A stretch of 64,000 bases of DNA from Sporodiniella umbellata (Eukaryota; Mucoromycota; Mucoromycetes; Mucorales; Rhizopodaceae): the NCBI GenBank assembly GCA_025677835.1, contig JAIXMR010000001.1:310001-374000 (forward strand). Direction: 5' to 3'. Below the pieces are notes generated by a model. It made no database searches and was not told the DNA's origin. It saw only the letters and a list, made by a program, of their open reading frames with translations. The first letter of the stretch is position 1; each line of letters opens with the position of its first letter. Shown here piece after piece: positions 23,301 through 38,798 of the stretch. Both the position numbers and the translations under genes were made by a program.

Positions 23301-24920
23301 ATGTTTCAAAAAAAGAATACTAAATTCTTTAAAAGTTTCAAAAAGCTCTTTCGACAAAAAAATGTACTACAAAAATCATCGAACAATAGAAACCAGATGT
23401 ACACACAAGAAAGTGTCGCAGTTACCCTGACTACAGAGCTACCCAAAAACGACTATCAGCTTGTGACTTTGCTCGAAACTAACCAGTTTCGCTTTTTGCC
23501 TCCCCAATCGGTTAAAGTCTCTTTTGATCAGGAAGCCTTTGTTCATTACGAGCCCAAGAAATCACAGGTGGTGTTGGGCACAAACCCAGACGCGAGGCAC
23601 TCCAAACCATTAAAACTCACTGTGCAACAGTTTGCCTGGATTATACAGCAATTAAATGAAGAGAAAAATGCGCAGAGTTCTGTCCAGAATCTTTACGCGA
23701 CATCCGAAGAATCGATACTTCCCATCTCATCCGTGATAGGCCTCTTTCAATCAAAACGACTCCACTCATTCAAAAGTCTCTTGCATTTTGTCCAACCCAA
23801 GAAAGTGACACAAAACAGAATTCGCCGTCAGTGCATATTTATGTTACCAAAAGCTCTCTTATTTCAAGCAGCTGGGCTCATCCCCATGGCCAAACCACTC
23901 CCTCCTTTACCCGACAGTTCCTTTGCGCCTTACGAATCCCTTTCCACGCCTATTCTCGGGCGTCTAAAGCGGTACTGCAGATATGTATCCTATTGCAGCC
24001 ACGAATTGCTGATGTCCTTACAGACCCCTGACACCGCTTCAAAAACTGTTTCTGTTCACTGCGCTGAATGCTCTCTCAACTGCGGCCTTCAATCACTTGA
24101 GAGAGCTTCAGACCCACCCACCTATGAACAAAAGACGGTCATGTTTCCTGTATCCTATGTACGCTATATGCTCGAGTCTGATGTCGCTCAGGAATCGGCA
24201 AGTGAGGACTCTGAAGAATCCCTTTCTCCTCAAAAATATGGTTATGTTGCCGTAGATACCGAGTCTCAGGAGATCGTGGTCGTTTTCCCTGGTATGTCAG
24301 CTTCTCATCATATGTTTGAAAATGTGTCATTTGAAGCAACCGCCTGGGTTGATCCCGATTCTGTATCTCAAGAAGAAGCCTTTGTGTTGGAATGCGCTTA
24401 TACAGCCTGGCGACGCTGTGAGATGAAGGTGGTCACACTCTTAATGCGGCTGTGCTCCACCCTATCTTATCCTGTGGTCATTGTGGGGCATTCCCTGGGA
24501 GGAGGTAAGAGAGTAATCCTGAAGCGCCCTAAATTAACCCTTTGTCTATCCTAAGCCCTTGCCTGCCTATGTGCTTCTTCGCTTCGAAACACCAGTTTAT
24601 TACCGGACAGAGCAATGACCGTCTGTACCCTTTTCTCGCCTCGGGTGGGAAACACTGCCTTTTTACATTCTATTCAAGACGTGGAAACTATCCGAATTAC
24701 TAATCAAGCCAATACCGTGGCTCATTTACCCCCAAAAACAAGTGGACTGTTGCATGCTGGAGACTCGATTGTCGTTGTCTCTGCCGAAAGAGATACCTGT
24801 CTTTTTGAAAATGTGACTGAATTCCAAGATACCCTTCATACACCCTCCACTCACGACAATACAGTGTGGAACATTGAATTAGATAATGACAATGATAAAT
24901 GCATCACAAATTTATTATAG
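23301..24920 (+). CDS. class 3 lipase-like alpha/beta hydrolase, catalytic Asp replaced
   Basis: Two exons, 23301-24504 and 24556-24920, 522 aa. The long N-terminal part (1-270) has no recognised domain and is basic at the start. The C-terminal part is a lipase_3 fold: YGYVAVDTESQEIVVVFPGM (oxyanion strand), nucleophile elbow VIVGHSLGG with Ser near residue 398, CTLFSPRVGNTAFL, and NQANTVAHLPP. In Rhizomucor miehei lipase the last motif reads NERDIVPHLPP, where D is the catalytic Asp203; here Asn (about residue 454) stands in its place. LLHAGDSIVV and a downstream His (THDNTVW) are kept. No signal peptide is evident, so an intracellular acylglycerol or phospholipid hydrolase, or a catalytically dead relative, is possible. 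The stop is 26 nt from the stop of the convergent gene. Confidence 0.88.
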
Positions 24921-24947
24921 CTTTTTTTTTTTTTTTTTTTTTTTTTT
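24911..24947. terminator. T26 tract between convergent genes
   Basis: TTTATTATAGC followed by 26 T. It includes the lipase stop codon (TAG, 24918-24920) and abuts the stop codon of the minus-strand gene (24947-24949). On the minus strand the order is stop, A tract, GCTATAATAAA, the same as at 3365-3400. Confidence 0.5.
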
Positions 24948-25825
24948 CACTCTGCTCTGTAAGGTGGAGGCTCATCTTCGCCCGCTCGATTCTCAAGTTG
25001 ATAGTAGTCCACATTCGATTTTTTCCAACGACCGTATACCCACCGAAGCACAGGCACCTTATTCCACCAAGTGTGTTGCTCGTTCCAAATCTGTTCGTTT
25101 TCACATCGTTCAATTCTTTCACTCTTGTTCTGCCACCTTTCTAAGGCTGCCTTTATTTTTTTTAGCATATTTGGTATCAAGTAACGTCCAGTCAGTATCG
25201 AAAGAACGACTACGCCCGAAACGACCAGCGCTAGGACAGCGGCGGGCCATTCGTCGCCCATCTTCCATTGTTGTGTATCGGTATAATAATATGCCGGTAA
25301 ATTGGGTCGAATGGAACACACTGTCTGATTGCAGTGTCCAGGAATATTCTCTTTACTGTACATACACTGCATGTTATACTGACAGTGAGAACCAAGCCCT
25401 CTTTTTGGCTGACAGGTGTGAGTTTTAGGGTCACAGTAAGAAAGCTGACTACAATTGCCAACAAGTGGTAGATCGTCTGTTTTCAATACATCGTCCCCTT
25501 GGTATTCAGCATAGCTAATCAGCTCATCCGTGATGGGTATTGAAAAACAAGGTAATCCAGTGTCATTGTTCCGATTGTAGTTGGTTGTGTAAGCAACAGT
25601 AAACGCTGGGTTTGCGCTTATTTCAAAGCCGGGTTTATCTATTCTCTTTCAGTGTTTCATTCTGCCATGTTCTTTTTTACCTCGGCCTCGGCATACCAAA
25701 CCGTCATCAGTTGCATAGCAAGTATGAAGAGGGAAGAACTGGCACTGTACAGGGTCCATACAATGTTGAATATAAGCAGCTGCTTTGGTTATTGCAACAC
25801 ATATCAGCACCCAGAATAGGTACAT
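24947..25825 (-). CDS. Cys-rich type I membrane protein, unknown function
   Basis: Exons 25825-25681 and 25638-24947 (42-nt intron), 278 aa. Residues 1-18 form a signal peptide (MYLFWVLICVAITKAAAY). The lumenal/extracellular part (about 19-180) has many Cys, including C-x4-5-C spacings such as CMDPVQC, CSQLSYCDPKTHTC and CQYNMQC, plus several NxS/T sites. One membrane helix follows (WPAAVLALVVSGVVVLSIL), then a basic, Trp-rich cytoplasmic tail of about 75 residues ending in DEPPPYRAE. PPPY is a PY motif of the kind bound by Nedd4/Rsp5 WW domains. I do not recognise the family. It resembles a small fungal surface or endomembrane receptor/adaptor in layout only. Confidence 0.8.
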
Positions 25826-27270
25826 TTGGAAATAAATATAAATGGGCTGCTCGTTTTTTATTTTTGAGTTTTCTCACATTTAATTTTTTCTTTTTTTTCT
25901 TATCTAACGTACTTTGAATTTTTTTTAAAAGTGCGAAGGCAATTCGGACATTTTGTTGTGACATACACTGCCAACCTCGATCCTTACTTCTTTAAGATTC
26001 TGGCGATAGATCACCTCAAAGTTGTATTTGAAATCTACAAAAATATAGAACAAGGCCTCTTTTTTTTTTAATGCTATTAAAGTTTGCAGCAATGTAAAGT
26101 AGTACACATCATATAATACCATCGTATATTTCTCAAGCGCACTACTCTTTGCTTTAAATATTAAATTTCAAAAAAAAAAGAAACAAACTCAAAGCTACTA
26201 AGGCCTCTCTTTTTTCTTTTTTTAACCACTAGTTTTAATACGACTTGTATTAAAACGTCAGTCCTTTCGTTTGAATATTAAGTTTGGGAAAACCAAACGT
26301 GTTATCTCCTTAAAAGATCATCTCCATCTAAAGCCGCCATACCATTGCTACTTTCTTTTTTTGGCATTTTAATAAACTTAGTCAAGCAAAAAAAAGAAAA
26401 AGAAAAGAAAAACAAAGCCAAACAGAAAAGGCTTATGTTTGGCCATCTTTATGGCTTCTTTTATACTGCATTGTCTCTTTTTACTACCTTTTTTTCACTG
26501 TTTACGCGTATGTTTTTAGCAAGCGAATTAACAGTCAACCACCTTTATAACGAACTATACACAGCTAATAACAAACCTCCTTTTGCCCCCTCCCCTTTTT
26601 CCCCTTCTATAATTCGTTCTGTCATACTATGTTAAAAATGTTCAGTGGCACATTACTAGCATATTGTTGATAAAGAACACGAATTCTCTACAAACAAGTC
26701 TGTCTAGCTAAATCTATAGCGATAGTTTAGCACAAAGTATACAGGCTCAAACTATTTAAAACACAATTTTTGTTTTGAAAATAGGACATACAAAAGAATA
26801 TAAAAAAAAAGCCCATAAGGCCTTGAAAAAAAAAATAAAAACTAAAGAAATTATTAATGTCTTTGTGTTCGTGAACTTTAGCGCTGTCTCAGTAAGGCAT
26901 CGCTGTTTTTTTTTTTTTTTGTGAAAGTGCGGGCCAATGAAAGTAAAATTGTCTGCAAATGATTGATTGTTAAAAAAAAAAGGAGTGCGCCTAGTGTTTT
27001 TTCTTAATAAAGTGTGCTTCTCCACTTTTTCCCTCTTTTCCTGCTTATCTCAACTATTCTTAAAAATACGCGACAAACACTGTTTAAGCTACAAAAGACT
27101 TGCAAAAAATGGAGCAGGGTACCAAAATAGAAAAAAGAGAAAGAGCAAGCATGAGCAATACAAAAACAAACCGAAACTAAAAAAAAACACATACAACCTT
27201 TTTTTTTTAACAAATAGAGGTAAACAGCAAGCCAGACTTTTTTTTTTTGTTAATCTATTTCCTCAAATAG
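25826..27270. other. intergenic and BRWD 5' region
   Basis: No complete gene. The first coding exon and start codon of the BRWD-like gene must lie here but are unresolved. One candidate start is ATG 27109 (MEQ) followed by a GTACCA donor, with a possible 2-nt exon at 27218-27219. Another is an ATG AAA followed by GTAAAA near 26938. Confidence 0.45.
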
Positions 27271-30200
27271 CTTTATTATCTGATTACAAAATTTCTAGCT
27301 GCAGGGCCATGTAAAGATGCTGCTCGCACACTTGAAAATGAACTACAACAGCATCGAGAATTACTACCCCACACCATAACTTACGAAGGCAAGCGAGTAC
27401 CGTTGACCATGGAGCGACTGGTAAGATGAATCACAGTTAACGCTGACTCATTCCGTTACAGTCCCGAGAACATCCCAACATTAGCGACAACTATTTGTTG
27501 GATCTGCTTGAAAAATTTCTAGATCATTTTAAAGAAACGGGGGATTCAAAAACATCCAGAGTCAGCGCATTAAGGCATGGTGACCGATCGCTCATGACGA
27601 TGCTTTCAGCTTTTGTTCCTAATCAAGATAAAAAAGAACAATGCAACTATTTGACTATGAACAAAGAACAGATAGGCAACTTGTCTATTCGTGAGTAATA
27701 TAGTTAGATAAATCTGCAAAAGTTTATTGACTTGTTAAAGATCGACTTTTGATTGCTCGAGAAATGGGAGTAAAGACTTTGAAAAAAAACACGACGCCTT
27801 CCGCATTATCGACTTTCTATAGAGAGGTACACTCAAGATTTTTTTTTTTTTCAGATCGAGCAACACAGTATTTACTCATATACACTTCATCTTTTTAGCT
27901 CGTTACTATCTCTGGCCACCGCAACCCAGTATATTGTGTAGCTTTTGACAATACAAACAGACGTTTGTTTACAGTACGTTAGTACTATCGATTTTTTTAC
28001 TCTAATACAGTTAAATAGGGAAGTGACGACTTTCTTGTCAAGGTGTGGTGTGTCCGTACTGGATACCTTGTTCACACAATTCGAGGACATCAAAACATAA
28101 TTACGGATATTGCCATCAACCAAGAAAATACGCTAATAGCTACAACTTCTTCAGACGGCTGTGTACGTGTATGGACCATGGACGAGTATAAACCAATTAT
28201 GTGTCTCAAACCTAATACAGCAACTGTAATCTCCAACATCCAGAAAAAAAGTCTTCAAAAAGTACTAATAACTATCATTCTTCTTTTTTTTTTTTTTTAC
28301 TTTTTATCTAGGTGAAACCATTTACTACAGTTAAATTTTCGCCCTCAACCAAGAATGAGACAAGATATTTGTTAGCAACAAATGAAGATGGATTGGTTAG
28401 ACTGTGGAGATGGGATAGAGAAACGCTTGATTTTTTTGATATCGATTCACCGATTGCTTTTAGCTGCAAATTCAGAGCAAGAGACCGACTAAGGTGCTCA
28501 TCATTCAACTATACAGGCACGCAATTTGCCGTAGCAGGAGATGATGGGTTTGTATACGTGTTTTCCACTGTTCCTATAGAAGCCATTCATGAAGGCACAG
28601 CTACCAACGATCCTTCACAACCCTCTCAAGGAGGACGGGGTAGACGGCGCGTGCCCAGCGTTTTATTCCCTGATAAAAGTGGCCAAATTCCAACTCAAAC
28701 AGTTGTTCCGATTGGTATTTTAGAGGGGCACATGGGCAGCGTAACTGATCTGGCCCATAGTCATGATGGGCAAAGAATACTTAGCGGGTACTATTTAAAG
28801 ACTTTTTTTTTTGAACATAATACTAAAAAGAAAAGAAAAAAAAAACAGATGTCAGGATGGCACTGCTCGAGTATGGAGCTTTGATAGAGAGGCAAAGAAG
28901 TGGAACTCTGTTATACGTAAGTAAATTTTGAAGTGACCATGACTGATATATGTAGTGGATTTAAAACAATCAATGGATGCGCCCATTGTAAAAAAAGAAT
29001 CAGATGAATACAGAGAAGTACAGTTCACAAGACAACAGGAGACCATAGGCGAGTTTGGGTCATGTATACCCTTCGATGACGACGATGCTAGCGATATGAA
29101 AGTAGATCAGCATTCGGACTCTATTCAAGAACCAGAACTATCACCTTTAGAACAAATCAAAGTGTCAATGATTGCCTGGAGTTCTGACGATAAATGGTGC
29201 ATAGTGGCATCCAACCATGGTGAAATTAGAGTACATTATGCTTATGATGGTAGGCCTGCCTGCATTCTAAAAGGGCACAGTGGAGAAATATATGCACTAG
29301 ATAGTCATCCCCTTGAATCAAACACTTTGCTGTCTGCAGGTTACGATGGAAATGTGATTCTTTGGGACTTGGCAAGAAAGAAAATTATTGCTCAGCGACA
29401 TCATGCTGGAAGGACTTTTACAGATTGCAAGTTCTCAAAAGACGGTAAAGGATCATTAGGGTTACGCTCGATAATACTCAAAACGTTTTATAGGTATGAA
29501 GTATGCTATTACTGATGAGGAGGGTCACTGTACTTTGTTCGGTATTGGCGGCTTAGACAAAGATTATGAACAAGTGCGCAGCTGGGAAAGAGGCCAGTAC
29601 TTTATATCGGATTACCAGGAACTTCGGCACTTTACCGACGGGACTTTTGTTGATGGACCCACACAAACATCGCCATATTCTATTGCACCTTCTCCAATTA
29701 TTGATTTGCAAGGTGTTGCATACCCAAATCAAAAAAAGCTAGGCTATGGTCGAAATATACCTACTGTATCAGAAACCTTTGAGCTCGAAGATGCAAAACG
29801 TAGCGCTTGCTACGAAACTGAGGAGGAAGAGTAAGCGCTTCATAGCCTTTGAATTTTATTATTAAACTTTATGTATTTAGGATTCATAAAATCAAAACGA
29901 TCAAACTGCCCACCTTCGATCGGGCTACAATTGCACGCCGACGACGCGACTTTGTCAAATCAAACGATGACGAAGAAACAGAAATCGCAGGCGCTGGCCC
30001 ATTTCAGTTTGCACCCCCTATGCAACCCTTTTTGCTGCCAGATGACTCAGAAGATGAGGATTATCGAGAAGATGGACCTGACAATGCTGCGTACGCATCA
30101 AGTGGCGCAAGTAGTGGTGACGAAGGATCTGACGATTTTGTTGCTAGAGACGATCAAGCAGAAAGTGATGCAGATCAAGAAGATGGAGGACCAGTAACAA

Positions 30201-32153
30201 GAAGCAGGGCTGGACAAAGAAGGCCCTCCCAATCTCCAGTTCGAGGAAATCCTGGAAGACTAGGACACAGTATGCGTCGATCGAATGCACCAAGAAGAAG
30301 AGGGAGACCTAGAGCTGGCCGGGAAATTTCAAGGCCTGAGGCAGGACGCAGAGGGCGTCCTACTCGAAAGCGTAATAGAGAGCGTTCAGAAGATGATGAG
30401 GAAGATCAACCAGTAAGACCTCGGTTTAGAGCCAGGTTAGAGCATGTTTCTTACTTGGAAGTTGACGAACTTGACGATATTGACGCTGACGAAGACAAAT
30501 CAAGCGCTGACGAGCAAACGGAACAGTCAGTGTACGTCAATATTGAGGATCTCAGCCCTCATCAAATAGACAATCAGCAAATTGCTTCTAGCTCAAGCGG
30601 AATCAATACACGGCAGTCAGCTAATCATCAATTGGCTGAAATTGAAGACCGGAAAGGCAAGAAGTCTTCAAGATTTGCTCAGGTTGACGACAATGATGAC
30701 GATAGTGATGGTTATTATGAGCCAAATACTCATCACAACGGGAATAGCTCATCTTCCAACTCACACGCTTTACGACCTAAGAGAACTAGATCAAATCAAC
30801 CTGAGATCACTAAACCTGCCCCTGTTGTTAAGACTACACCACCTAAACGGGCAGGAAAGTCAAGAGGTTTCCCAAGAATGCTATCGAAAGAGGAAATCGA
30901 ACTGTTTGAGCCAATACCCTGGATTAAAAATGTTCATAGATCTTTCTCAAAGTATTTGCCACAAGCAGGTGACACTGTCGTTATACTTTCTGAAGGGCAC
31001 CGTCAATACTTGAAACACTCCGAGTTAAAGGGCCTTTTTGACGAAAAGCATGGTGTAATTGACAAGCATGAACCTGTGATATTCGGCCAGGTTGTAGGTA
31101 TGAGCTGGCAAGTAGGTCCTCCCATTTTTTGTAAACTGAAAGTATCTTTGGTTCGCTTGCAAAATATACAACAGGCACTTCAAAGCCAAGCAGAACCTAT
31201 CTGGGTGTCCCTTAACCAAGAAGAAGTAATTGACTATTCCGACGAGGATGGCTGCCCAGAATTTATTGTTCTTTGGGAACGGTTCTATGCCTCAATGGGG
31301 ATGTTTCGTACACTACAAACAGGTCAGACAGTGGAAGCAGTATACGATGAAAGCGGAACATATACAGGCACTGTTACTGGATGTAACCAAAAAGGGCTAT
31401 ACTGGAAACAAGCAAACCTTCCAAGTCCCTGGGCTTACTATCATGTTGTTTGGGACGATCCTAACTCTAAGCCTGATGACATGTGCCCTTGGGAGTTGGT
31501 TCCCTCTGGTGAAAACTTCCGCGAAAGATACGATGTTGCGCCCTCTTTGAGTCCAAAAGAAATTGACAGAGCTAAAGAAATCTTAATATGGCTGGCAAGC
31601 TCTGAAGATTTTGCTCTTTATGTTCAGCAAGTTGATTACTACTCATACCCCTCCTATCTTACTATTGTGCCATATCCTATATGTCTAGACACGGTTTTAG
31701 AAAGACTGGAAAATGGTTTCTATAGATCAAAACAGGTAGTCTAAAACAAAGCAAAGGTGAATAATAACAGTAGTGTAGGGAGTGATCGATGATGTAGAGC
31801 TTGTAAAAAAAAATGCAATGCGTTACAACGACGAGACTTCTGCTGCTCATAAGAATGCAATTAGAATGGCAAATTTCTTTAAAACGCGTTTAATGAGTAA
31901 GAAAACAGCCCCAAAATAATCGTGTTTGTTTTTGTAACCTTTTTTTGTAGGCCCTCACATGCCACTATCTTGGGCAAAGGGAGGAAACAGAAAGAAGCAA
32001 ATCATTGATCAATCTGACGATGAGTATCAAGAAGGTCCACCAGCAGAAGAGTCTGATGAAGATCCAGTATTAAGAAAAAATAAGAGAGGAGCACTGTCTG
32101 AAGAAGAAGATATAGATTACGAAGCAGGGGACGATGATGATGATTATGAGTGA
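27271..32153 (+). CDS. BRWD/PHIP-type WD40-bromodomain chromatin reader (5' end unresolved)
   Basis: Exons 27271-27420, 27462-27690, 27741-27826, 27899-27973, 28019-28225, 28312-28787, 28849-28916, 28956-29444, 29494-29830, 29881-31735, 31779-31896, 31951-32153; 1430 codons from the first certain exon. In order: N-terminal LYYLITKFLAAGPCKDAA (as in PHIP), WD40 repeats (about 155-560, e.g. ISGHRNPVYCVAFDNTNRRL, GSDDFLVKVWCVRTG, DGNVILWDLARKK), a long acidic/basic disordered part with AT-hook-like RRGRPRAGR, a cryptic Tudor-like region (GDTVVILSEGHRQYL), and one bromodomain (about 1275-1355, YPICLDTVLERLENGFYR...NAMRYNDE, with the acetyl-lysine-binding Asn). It ends in an acidic tail. PHIP has two bromodomains; only the first has a counterpart here. 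Likely a nuclear reader of methylated/acetylated histone H3 and H4 (family inference). Convergent with the peptidase gene. Confidence 0.9.
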
Positions 32154-32473
32154 AGAAAACAGAATTACACGCAAAATTATACTGTAAATAAACAAATAAA
32201 AAAATCTCTCCATGAGTATTATAACTTTAGTGCTTATGGAGCTGTTTCTTTGAAAACATTTTCTGTTGGCCACCCCTATTCCTCCATGTATTGGCAGCCG
32301 ATTTATCAATTACAGCAGATCATACATCAGTCATATTGACCAAAATCTACTAAAAGTTAGTCATAAAGACAGAAACATTAAACTTAAATGGATCTATTTA
32401 ATAAATTAAGCAAAAAGCGAAAAAAAATAAGGATATGTAATATTAAATGGGAAGCTATGTGTACAGTGTAGAA

Positions 32474-35985
<3,512 letters not shown>

Positions 35986-37953
35986 TCGAGAAAAAAAGAA
36001 AAAAAAAAGAGATAACGGAAAGGGATACAAAGAAAAACGAAAGGTCGGAAATGTGGTTACCCTATTTACCTTGTTTTGTTTATTTTATTTTTCTTAAGAA
36101 AAAAAAGAGAAGGGGTTTATGCAAACTAAAAAGCCATATATACTTTCTTAGCATGGTCCTTTTCCGCCTCCTTTTTATTATTAGACACATTAATTAAATT
36201 ATAATTGTCTTACTAAAAGTTTGTTGAAACAGTCTCATTTCTTGTTCTTTTTATTAATTGAGACACTTGTACTCACTAGAATGTATATTATAGAGTTTTT
36301 TCAAGACTGTTGATGCGATGTTTCTTATAAATATGTAGTCTTGGTGAACAATGCTAGAGATACTCCCTATTATTTCGGTTACACAAAAACGTAGACCTTA
36401 TTGTTTTGTAGTTTATGGCTACTATGGTAAACAAAAACAGCATTCTTTATTTCTAAGTTTTTTTCTCCAAAAAGCAACACTTCCTTTTCTAAAAACAAAT
36501 TTAGGTTGTACAAATAATTAAAAAAGTCTGTTTCAGCCTTTGAAAATCACAGTAGAGCTGCTCTAGTATAAGATAATACACAATCACTTCTACACTCAAT
36601 TAGCTGTATTGTACAATATGCACACATTTATATATCTTTAGAAGTGTTTTACGTTTAATTTTTCTACTGGCTACTTCAAAGGAGCTGTTTTTCTTTACTC
36701 GTTGTTCTAGATAAGCTCAACAGCGGGGTTTCGAGCTACATTACTCTGTCAGTAACTAGCTGGAAGGGTCTACAATTCAAATCACGTGATAGTTCCTTTA
36801 CGCAACGGCTTCTGCGTTTAAAACAACTTGATGAAAGAGTAGCATAGAATTCAAGAGAAGATCGCGACAAACATGGTTCCATTGAATTTATGTTTTGTTC
36901 TCGTTATACTGTGATCAAATACAAGGCATTATAGACACAGAAAGTGGATCTGCTTCTGATTTTCAAATGTCTAAAAGTTTATTATTGATATTTTAGGACT
37001 ATCTATAGTACTGGCCCACTCAAAAAATGTGTTAGGCCTGTCGTAAAACTTTCCTCGTATGGAGTGTTTTTTGATTTATTGCGCTCTTCTTTCTCTACTA
37101 ATATTTGCATTTTTATGAGCCGTGTTTCAACTCTGGAGTTCTGGCGTTCTTTATTCATTTGAAGTGCTTTAAATTATGTCTTTAGAAACTATAGTACTGC
37201 CAGAATACCTCTAGATTTATAAAAACGAAAAACCACCAGGGCTTTGTGTATTTCATATTTAAGGTACTGTTACGCCAAAGTAAAGTCTAAGTTGTTATAT
37301 TTAGCTGGGGTTTTTTTTTTAAAAAAAGTTAAAAGCAACTTTTGATGAATATACAATACGAAATTGTTTCGATATGAGTTGAGTGTCCGGGGTATTTAAC
37401 TAATAGGTTATTTTAATATGTATGCCATTTGTTATCAATTTAAAACAAGAGGCAATTTTTTTTTTTGAAAAGGAACAAATTCACGCAAAAAAAAAAAAAA
37501 AAAAAAGAACTTGAAGAAACACTCACAAAGTGATGAACCTAAACTATTATGAGCACAAAGATAAAGAAAAATTAAGAACAAATAAAGCAAGACTTTCTGG
37601 AAGCCTTTTGTTCTTTTTAGTAAGTATTGTTATAGGTTTGTCCAATTCGTCAAAGAAACCTATATGGAATATTTTATCTATAGAGCAAAGGGATAGGGTT
37701 GATTTTTTTCTCGTTAAGCACTGATTTTGTATACTTTAATAAAAAAGAAAAAAAGATTTTTAAAGGCACATGTACTTAATAAATCATACCACTCTGTATG
37801 ACCTATTGAAATATTAGCCGATTTTTGTCACGGAAAATCAGAGGGTTTTAAAAGATTACCCACAGTCCTGTACATAAGTACCTGAGTGACAGGTGTGTTG
37901 ATCATATTGTCATCTTTCTTCTCTATCTTTTTTTACTTTTAAAAACATATTAA
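35986..37953. other. intergenic, no gene seen
   Basis: About 2 kb between two divergent genes, peptidase (-) and stress protein (+). It has a T(n)A(n) junction at 37311-37327 and an A run at 37487-37506. The ORF at 37530-37724 has no recognisable feature. Both promoters should lie here. Confidence 0.5.
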
Positions 37954-38760
37954 ATGGACTTAGATTCTTTACCTCCCCTTGCTCGCTTACCCACTAATTT
38001 CTTTCCTTCTCCACGTGTACATGAGAATCAAGAGCCTCGAACTATTGTTGTTGCTTATGACCATTCTAATTATGGAGACGCGATGATAGCTAAAGCAATT
38101 CATTCGGATATGCTACGACCAACAGATAAGATTTACCTTGTGTATATAATAGATCAAAACGACTTTCGTAACTTTATCGAGCCATTCATGCTGGGATATG
38201 GAACTAGCACAGATGATGTAGCTGACGCTCACTTCAAAAGCTTCATCGATGCTTTTATGTGGGAAATTGTCACTGTACTAAAAAAACGTGGGGTGTGTAT
38301 GCTTTTTAAAGCAAGAAGAGAAAAAGAAAAAAAGAATTAACCGTATATACAGTTTGACAATGTGTCATCAGAAATATTGAGAGGAAGCCCTAAAGAGGCT
38401 GTTATTGATTACTGTCGGGCTGTCAAGCCGTCATATTTAATCACAGGAAGTCGTGGTTTAGGATCCGTCAAAAGGTAAGAATAAAATTAAACAAAAAAAA
38501 AAGGAGAAAAATGGTGTTAACTCTTCTTCATATGAAGAGCGGTCATGGGCTCTGTTTCTAGCTTTTTAGTAAAACACTGTCCACATCCAGTGCTTGTGGT
38601 CAAGCTCAACACAGAAGAAATAGAAGCTCGAAAAGAAATGAACAAAAAGAAAAAGGACACATTTACTGAAGTTTTAGGTAGCTCGAAAAAGTGCTTTCGT
38701 TCCTTCTTATGACTTACTCTTTTGCTTTTAGCTAAATTTGATTATCCTCAACCAATCTAG
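37954..38760 (+). CDS. universal stress protein (UspA domain)
   Basis: Exons 37954-38292, 38353-38474, 38538-38677, 38732-38760; 209 aa. A single Usp domain (about 28-190) with the first strand RTIVVAYDHSNYGDAMIAKA and the nucleotide-binding signature GSRGLGSVKRAVMGSVSS (G-x2-G-x9-G-S/T), followed by HCPHPVLVVK. The signature is that of ATP-binding Usp proteins. Cytosolic, with no targeting signal seen. Role in stress tolerance is family knowledge. The stop is 38 nt from the stop of the convergent F-box gene, and this junction lacks the long T tract seen at two other convergent pairs. Confidence 0.9.
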
Positions 38761-38798
38761 TTGTCTTTCGATTGTTACTGAATAAATAAGAATAATGT

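Noticed and set aside
24886..25428. Plus-strand ORF of 180 aa at the lipase 3' side
   Set aside because: Antisense shadow of the Cys-rich membrane protein, and it runs through the T26 tract.
27840..27885. Extra small exon (ATCGAGCAACACA) in the BRWD gene after the T tract
   Set aside because: Its 13 nt would break the reading frame between the two flanking exons, which join in phase without it.
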